A DNA stretch of 13,394 nucleotides from contig JBCDIQ010000133.1 in the NCBI GenBank assembly GCA_039024295.1, forward strand, positions 1 to 13,394, in the 5' to 3' direction. Position 1 is the stretch's first letter; each line of letters starts with the position of its first letter. Source of the stretch: JBCDIQ01 sp039024295. Its GTDB lineage: Bacteria > Bacteroidota > Bacteroidia > J057. This document shows, one piece after another, positions 1 to 6,087 of the stretch. Below the pieces are notes generated by a model. It worked only from the letters and a program-made list of their open reading frames with translations. It searched no databases and was not told the DNA's origin. A program made the translations under genes and the position numbers.

Positions 1-58
1 CATAAGTATACAAATTGTCAATTTTGTTTAATTTTTTTAGATAAAGTTGCGACAATAG

Positions 59-89
59 TTTGAATTGGCAATGACAAGGGTTAGATTTG
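59..89 (+). promoter_or_regulatory. Bacteroidota-type promoter of the ArsR-like gene
   Basis: A -33 element TTTG (59-62) and a -7 element TAGATTTG (82-89) are separated by exactly 19 bases. This fits the TTTG / TAnnTTTG consensus of the Bacteroidota primary sigma factor in every fixed position. Transcription would begin near 95, leaving a leader of about 30 bases before the ATG at 127. The upstream AT-rich stretch 1-58 holds no gene start that I can see. Confidence 0.7.
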
Positions 90-126
90 TTAAAGGGGAT
101 TTTGTTTTAGTTGATACAAAACCGTT

Positions 127-456
127 ATGTTACCACATACCACCAAGTTGGAAAAGAGTTTATTGGCAAAGACAGCAAATAGCCTGAAGGCCATTGCTCA
201 CCCAGTACGCCTTGCTATGATTGAGCTGTTGCAAGACGGCAAACGATTGAATGTTACCCAAATTTATGAGACCCTCGGGTTGGAGCAAGCTGTGGCTTCC
301 CAACACCTCAGCATACTCAAGGATAAAAATATTCTGACCTCCAAGCGCGAAGGAAAGCATACTTTTTACTTCCTGAAGCATGAATGTGTGATTGACGTGA
401 TCACGTTAATTTTGAGTACACATGATGACTACGAGCCTAAAAAAGCTCACAGATAA
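127..456 (+). CDS. ArsR-family winged-helix transcriptional regulator
   Basis: Small (109 aa) DNA-binding repressor of the ArsR/SmtB type, expected to act as a dimer on promoter DNA in the cytoplasm. Residues 16-36 match the family's first helix (an AIAHPVRLAMIELL-like run). Residues 41-66 form the helix-turn-helix with the AVASQHLSILKD recognition helix, and 67-84 form the wing (KREGKHTFYFL). The length is normal for the family. The classic metal-binding ELCVCDL box is missing and the only cysteine is Cys87, so classical arsenic or metal sensing by that site is unlikely; the signal is unknown. The ATG at 127 fits the promoter at 59-89. The gene stands alone, with a strong terminator downstream, so it may regulate itself or distant genes. 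The family call is firm; the target is not known. Confidence 0.9.
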   Translation: MLPHTTKLEKSLLAKTANSLKAIAHPVRLAMIELLQDGKRLNVTQIYETLGLEQAVASQHLSILKDKNILTSKREGKHTFYFLKHECVIDVITLILSTHDDYEPKKAHR

Positions 457-501
457 AGGATTGAATACCCTGTTTGTTTAGGCATTTTCATATAGATTCA
501 T

Positions 502-537
502 AAAAAAGGCGGCTTTCTATGGAAGGCCGCCTTTTTT
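502..537. terminator. Bidirectional intrinsic terminator
   Basis: The arms AAAAAAGGCGGC (502-513) and GCCGCCTTTTTT (526-537) pair perfectly. The interior 514-517 / 522-525 can add four more pairs, one of them G-T, closing on a 4-base loop (TATG). The stem is flanked by A's on the left and T's on the right, so it can terminate transcription in both directions. It lies between two convergent genes that end at 456 (+) and 552 (-), as expected for a shared terminator. Confidence 0.93.
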
Positions 538-551
538 CGTTGATAGTTTTC

Positions 552-2597
552 TTAACACTCCCAATACCGTTTGATGCCCACCAATTCCTGCATCACCGGC
601 TTACGATGTGGTGGGGGGGCGAAAGGGGAAGTAGGGTCTTCCAGAAGCTGGTAGGCTACAGATACCCGGAGTAGTTCAGCTACACTCCACGCCTGGGCAA
701 TACAGCCTTTTGCGCTCTGCGGCTCATCTCCATCAAATATCTCAGATACAGACCCTGTTCCTGCATCCCGGAAATGGTCGGCAAAGTCGCGAATGAGCCA
801 GCGGGCCTGCTCGCGTCCCAGTTCTCCTTTAACCCGAATGATGGCATCAATGTAGGGACCAATCAACCAGCTCCACACAGTACCTTGATGGTAAGCACCG
901 TCACGCTGCCACTGGTCGCCATCATATACGCCCTTATAAGCTGGGTTTTCCTTGCACAAACTGCGTAGCCCAAATGGGGTAAACAGCCTGGATTCAACCT
1001 GCTTAAGAACTCCCCATGCCTTTTTGGGAGGAATCACCATGAATGGCAGGCTAACTGCAAATAACTGGTTAGGCCGAATGGAGTCATCTTTGAAATCACC
1101 ATCTACGCAGTCATACAGGCAATTAAGTTTTTCGTTCCAGAAAGTTTTAAGGAAGCTTTTTCGAACCTTTCTGGCCAGTTGTTTACCTAACTGATAAGCT
1201 TCCCGGCTGCCCAGCTCTTTTTGTAAACGGGCATAGATTTCAATGGCATTGTACCAGAGGGCATTGATTTCTACAGGCTTTCCTTTGCGGGGTGTCACTA
1301 CCCAATTGTCCACTTTTGCATCCATCCAGCTCAAGGCCGCATCATCGGCATAGGCTGCCAGCAGGCCGTCCTCAGCCATATGAATGCCATAGTGGGTACC
1401 TTTTTGGTGCCAGTTCAATATATCTTCCATGACCGGGAGTAAGGTCATCGCTACAAATGCTTTATCGTTAGTTGCCTGGTAGTATTTGTAAACTGCTACA
1501 AAGAACCACAGGGTAGCGTCCATGGTATTGTACTCCGGTACATGCTGATCATCTGGAAAGCGGTTTGGCAATATGCCCTGGTTCAGGTGCTTGCTAAAGG
1601 CATGCAAAATCTTGCGGGCATCTGCATAGCGACCAGTCGTAAGACAGAGTCCTGGTAAGGAAATCATGGTGTCACGCCCCCAGTCTGAGAACCAGTGGTA
1701 CCCTGCAATGATGCTGCGGAGGTTATCTCCCCTTTGTACAATGAACTGATCTCCGGCGAGCACCAATTTTTGAAGGATCGGATGGTTGACACCGCTTTCC
1801 TTCACTATTTCTTTGCGACGAGTTTCCTCCTGTTGGACCATATCAAATGCATCCCGGTCCATACAAGGCTGTGTGGAGGCAATCACGCCAATCTTCTGGC
1901 CCGCTTCCAATCGTACCGTAAATTTTCCGTAGGAGAACAAATCTTCAGTGGAATCCTGCCCCCGCTGATGTTCTTCCTGGTACTTAAAGTTGTAGTACCA
2001 GTCAGGTGCTGAAGTGAATTCTGCTCCAGGAACCACCAAATGAAGTGGAAGACTCGATGCAGTAGGCTGGCAAAAGAACCGGCCTTCTCCGTATTCAAAA
2101 TTGGTAGAAAAATGATTACCCGCATGGTTGAGCTGATGAAAATCCCGAGCCGCTACCAGCGGGTTTAACGCCAATTCAAATCCTTCAGGTGCTGCCAGCA
2201 CTTCATAAAGGATCACGGTGGTGTTTTCTCCATTTACACAAACAATGGTTTTTTTGAGTTTTACCCCACCAGCCTCGTAGTAAAACTCTGGAAAAATTCC
2301 CTGAACCATTTGTTGTAAGAAAATATAACCCTCTGGCACAATTGCGCCTTGAAAGGAATTGCAGTATAAAGGGTAAGATTTTCCTTTAATATTTAGGGTT
2401 TCGTCCAACTTCGATAACAATACCTGCCTACCGATAGGAGGGCGGCTGGCCGCCACCAGTAACCCATGGTACCTACGGGTATTGGTCCCAATAATGGTGG
2501 AACTTGCCCATCCTCCTAAGCCATTGGTTTCTAACCATTCGTGTTGGGTGGCTTTGTTAAAAGAGAAAGTGGTATGCGTATCGAATGTAATTTTCAT
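552..2597 (-). CDS. Amylo-alpha-1,6-glucosidase / glycogen debranching enzyme family protein
   Basis: Predicted cytoplasmic glycoside hydrolase (681 aa) that removes alpha-1,6-linked glucose at branch points of glycogen-like glucans. The N-terminal domain (about 15-260) starts with the hallmark WLETNGLGG (21-29) and TRRYHGL (40-46). The C-terminal (alpha/alpha)6 glucosidase domain (about 270-650) carries SDWGRDT (304-310), NTMDATLWF (357-365), QGTVWSWLIGPY (571-582) and SEIFDGDEP (618-626). These are typical of the bacterial/archaeal GDE family, as is the length. No signal peptide is visible. There is no GH13-type alpha-amylase domain, so this is not the GlgX-type debrancher. It stands alone rather than in a glg cluster and shares a terminator with the convergent ArsR-like gene. 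The ATG at 2597 gives a start right before the conserved N-terminus. Exact substrate preference (glycogen, limit dextrin or another glucan) cannot be read from sequence. Confidence 0.92.
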   Translation of the reverse strand: MKITFDTHTTFSFNKATQHEWLETNGLGGWASSTIIGTNTRRYHGLLVAASRPPIGRQVLLSKLDETLNIKGKSYPLYCNSFQGAIVPEGYIFLQQMVQGIFPEFYYEAGGVKLKKTIVCVNGENTTVILYEVLAAPEGFELALNPLVAARDFHQLNHAGNHFSTNFEYGEGRFFCQPTASSLPLHLVVPGAEFTSAPDWYYNFKYQEEHQRGQDSTEDLFSYGKFTVRLEAGQKIGVIASTQPCMDRDAFDMVQQEETRRKEIVKESGVNHPILQKLVLAGDQFIVQRGDNLRSIIAGYHWFSDWGRDTMISLPGLCLTTGRYADARKILHAFSKHLNQGILPNRFPDDQHVPEYNTMDATLWFFVAVYKYYQATNDKAFVAMTLLPVMEDILNWHQKGTHYGIHMAEDGLLAAYADDAALSWMDAKVDNWVVTPRKGKPVEINALWYNAIEIYARLQKELGSREAYQLGKQLARKVRKSFLKTFWNEKLNCLYDCVDGDFKDDSIRPNQLFAVSLPFMVIPPKKAWGVLKQVESRLFTPFGLRSLCKENPAYKGVYDGDQWQRDGAYHQGTVWSWLIGPYIDAIIRVKGELGREQARWLIRDFADHFRDAGTGSVSEIFDGDEPQSAKGCIAQAWSVAELLRVSVAYQLLEDPTSPFAPPPHRKPVMQELVGIKRYWEC

Positions 2598-3001
2598 CAG
2601 TAGGCCAGCGGTAGTTTAGTATAAAAGATAGAATGGACGCGTGTTAAACACGTAAGGTAAAGGTAGACTTACCCACACCGGGTTCAAGACAAAAAAGAGA
2701 GACTATCTTACGTAAATGCTGTTTGTACTGCTGAGGTAAATATGGAAATTCAATATCAATAATATAGTGCTAAAAGTCAGATACCTTGATAACTATTCTT
2801 AACGGTGGATAGAATTTGTTGAATGGAATGAGGGTTTTTATACAATAATACCAAAGATTACGGACGTATATCATGATATTTGTTTAAGGAGTCAGATTTT
2901 AGGCCTCTTCTCAATAAGATTAGATTCGTCGTATTTTCTTACGAACGCAATGTTTCGGTCCACCTAAGAAGTTAAGATAGTTTTCCACAGTAATTCAGGG
3001 C
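2598..3001. other. Gene-free intergenic stretch of about 400 bp
   Basis: The stretch lies upstream of the debranching-enzyme gene and downstream of the TPR gene, both on the minus strand. I see no convincing reading frame, tRNA or terminator in it. It contains a 13-bp palindrome (2640-2652) and an 8-bp palindrome TTACGTAA (2708-2715). The only promoter-like match for the minus strand is a weak -7 (TATCTTTT, complement of 2623-2630) without a well-spaced -33. It is more AT-rich by eye than the flanking genes. Confidence 0.6.
2640..2652. promoter_or_regulatory. Palindrome, possible operator of the debranching-enzyme gene
   Basis: CGTGTT (2640-2645), one central A, then AACACG (2647-2652) form a perfect 6-bp inverted repeat. 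It lies about 43 bp upstream of the minus-strand ATG at 2597, a position that suits a repressor or activator site. It is not followed by a T-tract, so a terminator is unlikely. No regulator can be assigned. Confidence 0.35.
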
Positions 3002-3340
3002 CTATACTTCATCTTCGTAATCTAATCCTAACAGTTTGTTGAGGGCTGATTGCAATTCTGCAAAAGCGTGCCGGTCTCGTTCACGAGTTGCCATGTCCAG
3101 TCCATCTCGATAGGTTTTTTCAGCCAATTCTGGTTGTGAAGTTTCCTCATATGTTTTACCTAAATGATAATAGAGCCCCACATAATCTGGATGCCGATCC
3201 ATAAGCAGGGTAAAATAATGGATCGCTTTTTCGTGGTCTTTTCTGCTGCTGAATTCGTACGCGATAGAATAGAGCGTAAAGGCATCATTAGGGTCCTTTT
3301 TGAGGAATAATAGAAGTTGTTCCAGGCGATCAATTGCCAT
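3002..3340 (-). CDS. Small tetratricopeptide-repeat protein
   Basis: A 112-aa soluble protein made almost wholly of helical repeats. Residues about 19-52 and 53-86 fit TPR units: one has an alanine-rich A-helix and the HEKAIHYFTLLMDRHPD pattern, the next has YYHLGKTYEETSQPELAEKTYRDGL features with the usual small-residue and proline positions. A shorter helix (about 88-106) caps the array, and the tail is acidic (DYEDEV). There is no signal peptide or membrane segment, so it is likely a cytoplasmic protein-binding adaptor; the partner is unknown. It is divergent from etfB with 56 bp between the starts. That arrangement may reflect shared control, but no good minus-strand promoter was found. 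The ATG at 3340 is the natural start; an alternative longer overlapping frame is a shadow. Confidence 0.85.
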   Translation of the reverse strand: MAIDRLEQLLLFLKKDPNDAFTLYSIAYEFSSRKDHEKAIHYFTLLMDRHPDYVGLYYHLGKTYEETSQPELAEKTYRDGLDMATRERDRHAFAELQSALNKLLGLDYEDEV

Positions 3341-3371
3341 TTTATATTATGGTGATTTGTGAGTAAATTTG
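3341..3371 (+). promoter_or_regulatory. Predicted promoter of etfB-etfA
   Basis: A perfect -7 element TAAATTTG (3364-3371) is preceded by TTTA (3341-3344; consensus TTTG) at a spacing of 19 bases. Transcription would start near 3378, giving a leader of about 20 bases before the etfB ATG at 3397. The -33 box has one mismatch. Confidence 0.6.
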
Positions 3372-3396
3372 TGCAAAAAATTAATCGCTGCAATTT

Positions 3397-4137
3397 ATGA
3401 AAATACTAATTGCGATCAGCCATGTGCCTGACACGACAACCAAGATCCAATTTGATGAAAGTGGTTCAGGAATCAACCGTACGGGTGTTTCCTTTGTGAT
3501 CAACCCCTATGACGAATATGGATTGTCTCGTGCCCTTGGATTTCGTGAAGAAGGGAAGCAGGTAAACATCACTGTTCTGACAGTTGGTGGCCCTGAGGTT
3601 GAACCCACCTTGCGTAAAGCCCTCGCCATCGGAGCAGATGATGCAGTACGCATCAACGCAGATGCAACTGATGCATATATAGTCGCCAAACATATTGCCG
3701 ATTATGCTGAGCCTCGTGAATACGACATCATCTTCACCGGAAAAGAATCTATTGATTTCAATGGAAGTATGGTGCCCGGTATGGTGGCAGAAATGCTGGA
3801 CTGGCCCTTTGTATCTTTTGCTACTCATATGGAAATGACAGGAGATACTTCTGCCATGCTCAAGCGCGAGGTGGACGGTGGAGTTGAGGTGATCGAAACC
3901 TCCTTGCCAGTGATGGTGAGCTGCCAGAAAGGAATTGCTGAATGGCGTATTCCTAATATGAGGGGAATCATGGCTGCCCGTAAAAAGCCCTTATCCGTGG
4001 TAAATGTAGATGAAACCGCTCCTCAGGTAGCTACATTGAATTTTAACTACCCTCCGGCAAAAGGAGATACCGTATACATTGAATCAGATAATGCCGGACA
4101 ACTTATCCAAACCCTTTCAGAAAAAGGGATCATTTAA
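3397..4137 (+). CDS. etfB: Electron transfer flavoprotein, beta subunit
   Basis: Beta subunit (246 aa) of the soluble heterodimeric flavoprotein that takes electrons from acyl-CoA and other flavin dehydrogenases and passes them towards the quinone pool. The N-terminal Rossmann-like fold starts at residue 1 (MKILIAISHVPDTT). It continues with the family run NPYDEYGLSRAL (36-47), a GGPEVEPTLRKALAIGADDAV segment (about 64-84) and GKESIDFNG (115-123) near the nucleotide site. The ETF-beta signature region PNMRGIMAARKKPL (186-199) follows. Length is normal and no transit or signal sequence is present. It is followed after 23 bp by etfA on the same strand, an almost certain operon. No acyl-CoA dehydrogenase or ETF:quinone oxidoreductase gene is adjacent. 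Whether this ETF is ordinary or electron-bifurcating cannot be settled by eye. Confidence 0.95.
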   Translation: MKILIAISHVPDTTTKIQFDESGSGINRTGVSFVINPYDEYGLSRALGFREEGKQVNITVLTVGGPEVEPTLRKALAIGADDAVRINADATDAYIVAKHIADYAEPREYDIIFTGKESIDFNGSMVPGMVAEMLDWPFVSFATHMEMTGDTSAMLKREVDGGVEVIETSLPVMVSCQKGIAEWRIPNMRGIMAARKKPLSVVNVDETAPQVATLNFNYPPAKGDTVYIESDNAGQLIQTLSEKGII

Positions 4138-4160
4138 CAACGCGCTACAACAAAATACTT

Positions 4161-5135
4161 ATGTCAGTACTCCTTTTTGCCGAACAATCAGAAGGTAGTT
4201 TCAAAAAAGCCACATTTGAAGCTGCTACTTATGCCTATGACCTTGCCCAGCAGCTCGGGGGTGACCTTCACGCTGTGGCCGTAGGTCCCGTAAATGATGA
4301 TGCCCTTCAGGGCTTGGGAAGTTATGGGGTTTCCAAAGTACATACTGTTGGGAATGACCGCCTGGATGCATTTGTCAATACTGCCTATGCTGCTGCTGTT
4401 TCGGCTGTTGCCAAACAAATAGATGCCAAGGCCGTGGTAATGGCCCAAACCTATAATGGCCGTGCGATCTCTCCTCGTGTTGCTGTAAAACTCGATGCCG
4501 CCCCCATATCTGGCGTCATTAATATGGTAGAGCCAAATGATGGTTTCAAAGCCCAACGGATGTCTTACTCCGGTAAAGGAGTAGAGTCTTTTGCGGTAAA
4601 AAGTGATAAAGTAGTTATCACAGTAAAAACCAATAGCTATAAAATCGAAGAACATCCAGTAGATGTCTCAGTTGAAGCATTTAGCTTTCAGCCTTCTGAA
4701 AACGACTTCGGAGCGGTAGCAAAAGAAATTGTGAAGGCTTCTTCAGGGATTTCTTTGACGGAGGCGGATTCAGTAGTTTCCGCTGGTCGTGGAATGAAAG
4801 GTCCAGAGAACTGGCCAATGATTGAACAGCTTGCCGAACTACTGGGTGCTGCTACTGCCTGTTCGAAGCCAGTGTCCGATATGGAATGGCGCCCCCATCA
4901 CGAACACGTGGGCCAGACCGGCATTCAGATTGCTCCAAACCTATACATCGCAATTGGTGTATCAGGAGCAATCCAGCACTTAGCTGGCGTAAGTTCTTCT
5001 AAAACCATTGTGGTGATCAATAAAGATCCAGAAGCTCCATTTTTCAAAATAGCTGATTATGGAATTGTGGGAGATTTGTTTGAAGTCGTGCCACAATTGA
5101 TTGAGGCAGTTAAATCTGCCAGGGCTACCGCCTGA
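4161..5135 (+). CDS. etfA: Electron transfer flavoprotein, alpha subunit
   Basis: Alpha subunit (324 aa), which binds the redox-active FAD and pairs with the EtfB encoded 23 bp upstream. The N-terminal domain (1-190) starts MSVLLFAEQSEGSFKK, typical of Bacteroidota EtfA. The C-terminal FAD-binding domain (about 195-320) shows SAGRGMKGPENW (207-218), HEHVGQTG (247-254), GVSGAIQHL (266-274), NKDPEAPFF (287-295) and ADYGIVGD (298-305), all expected FAD-contact segments. Length is normal and the frame is intact. There is no N-terminal ferredoxin-type extension with cysteine clusters. The ATG at 4161 has no Shine-Dalgarno, as for its neighbours. Identification is firm; the electron donors are not encoded here. 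Confidence 0.95.
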   Translation: MSVLLFAEQSEGSFKKATFEAATYAYDLAQQLGGDLHAVAVGPVNDDALQGLGSYGVSKVHTVGNDRLDAFVNTAYAAAVSAVAKQIDAKAVVMAQTYNGRAISPRVAVKLDAAPISGVINMVEPNDGFKAQRMSYSGKGVESFAVKSDKVVITVKTNSYKIEEHPVDVSVEAFSFQPSENDFGAVAKEIVKASSGISLTEADSVVSAGRGMKGPENWPMIEQLAELLGAATACSKPVSDMEWRPHHEHVGQTGIQIAPNLYIAIGVSGAIQHLAGVSSSKTIVVINKDPEAPFFKIADYGIVGDLFEVVPQLIEAVKSARATA

Positions 5136-5174
5136 AAATGATAATTGACTGATCCACAGGCAGGGAATCGTGAG

Positions 5175-5194
5175 TTACACGAAGTTTTGTGTAA
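5175..5194. repeat. Inverted repeat between etfA and the BFN gene
   Basis: TTACAC (5175-5180) and GTGTAA (5189-5194) form a perfect 6-bp inverted repeat around an 8-base loop. It overlaps the -33 box (5186-5189) of the promoter proposed for the downstream gene, so it could be an operator. It could also be a weak hairpin at the end of the etf transcript, though no clean T-tract follows directly. Confidence 0.3.
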
Positions 5195-5217
5195 TCTGCG
5201 ATTTTCTGCTATTTTTG
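5186..5217 (+). promoter_or_regulatory. Bacteroidota-type promoter of the BFN/UVR gene
   Basis: TTTG (5186-5189), 20 bases, then TATTTTTG (5210-5217) match the TTTG / TAnnTTTG consensus fully. A transcript starting near 5223 would give a leader of about 27 bases before the GTG at 5251. This argues against the longer reading frame opening at 5170, because the promoter would then lie inside the coding sequence. Confidence 0.65.
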
Positions 5218-5250
5218 ATCATACCCCAAAAGCAAAAAACAATAATTCTG

Positions 5251-5886
5251 GTGAAAAAAGTTCGTCTTGATATCATTGGCTTGTCTTCCAGTCATTCCCA
5301 AATCGGGCACTACGCCTTGGTTTTAGGGGAAGCAGAGGGCAATAGAAGGCTGCCAATCATCATTGGAGGAGCCGAGGCGCAAGCAATTGCACTTGAGTTG
5401 GAAGATATTAAGACCAATCGCCCCATGACCCATGACCTGATTTTCAACTTGTCTAGTCATTTTGATATCAATTTATTGGAAATCGTCATCAATGATTTGC
5501 ATGAAGGGGTGTTTTATGCCCGGCTTATCTTGGAGCATAATGGGGAAATACATGAAATTGACAGCAGGCCTAGCGATGCTGTAGCTATCGCGGTTCGATT
5601 TAGGGCACCTATTTATGCGTTCGAAACTGTGCTTGATGAGGCCGGAATAATCATTAGCGAAGAAGGGGAAGGAACCTATGCTGATGAAGAGAGCGAGTTC
5701 TCCTTAACACAAATTGAGCAATCTGAACCAATAGAAGAAGAGCCCGAAGAGCCTGCTGCTGCCACGGGAGGAAAGGATGCAAAAGTTAATAAACTCACCA
5801 AGTTATTGGAGGAAGCACTTGGAAGAGAAGATTATGAGCGTGCCGCTCAACTTCGGGATGAAATTTCCCGAATGAAAAAAGGCTAA
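5251..5886 (+). CDS. Bifunctional nuclease (BFN, DUF151) family protein with C-terminal UVR motif
   Basis: A 211-aa cytoplasmic protein. Residues about 5-135 form a BFN/DUF151 domain, with LSSSHSQIGHYALVLGE (11-27), NRRLPIIIGGAEAQAIALELE (from 31), RPMTHDL (57-63) and IDSRPSDAVAIA (103-114). An acidic, glutamate-rich linker (about 136-175) leads to a UvrB/UvrC-type motif (about 178-211) with LLEEALGREDYERAAQLRDEI. UVR motifs mediate protein contacts in UvrB/UvrC and also occur in Clp regulators such as McsA. Plant BFN members have nuclease activity; the role of bacterial members is largely unknown. GTG at 5251 is preferred over the in-frame GTG at 5170: the conserved family start (KKVRLDIIGLSSS) begins just after it, the extra 27 residues look non-native, and a promoter at 5186-5217 falls inside the extension. 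It lies 115 bp after etfA, probably a separate unit. Confidence 0.87.
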   Translation: MKKVRLDIIGLSSSHSQIGHYALVLGEAEGNRRLPIIIGGAEAQAIALELEDIKTNRPMTHDLIFNLSSHFDINLLEIVINDLHEGVFYARLILEHNGEIHEIDSRPSDAVAIAVRFRAPIYAFETVLDEAGIIISEEGEGTYADEESEFSLTQIEQSEPIEEEPEEPAAATGGKDAKVNKLTKLLEEALGREDYERAAQLRDEISRMKKG

Positions 5887-6087
5887 TTTTAAAGGTCAAC
5901 AAGGTTAATCTTCAGAAAAGAGAACATCTTTTCCGTCTACGCTTGTGAGTTCCCCCAAAGGTGGAATAAAATTTGCACCCCAAGAGTACCTTTTCCAGTC
6001 TTAAATGTTAGAATTTGACCAACTCGCATTCAGGTATGCGGTTCAAATCGCGTATTTTTATAAACGGAAAAGGCTTTTCGCTCACAC

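Noticed and set aside
2598..3001. tRNA, small RNA gene or degraded mobile element in the long gap
   Set aside because: I found no cloverleaf, no terminal inverted repeats with target duplication and no transposase fragment.
3466..3828. 120-aa antisense reading frame inside etfB
   Set aside because: It is a shadow of the strongly conserved etfB frame, with no domain or promoter support. The same holds for the antisense frame 4188-4655 in etfA.
5915..5933. Inverted repeat GAAAAGA-GAACA-TCTTTTC downstream of the BFN gene as a terminator
   Set aside because: The stem is AT-rich and only 7 bp, and no T-tract follows, so it is a weak candidate; it could arise by chance in AT-rich intergenic DNA.
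6008..6060. Promoter for the hybrid kinase built from AGAATTTG-like or TATTTTTA motifs
   Set aside because: One motif has the wrong internal spacing (TAnnnTTTG) and the other lacks a TTTG at the expected -33 distance, so no promoter is called.
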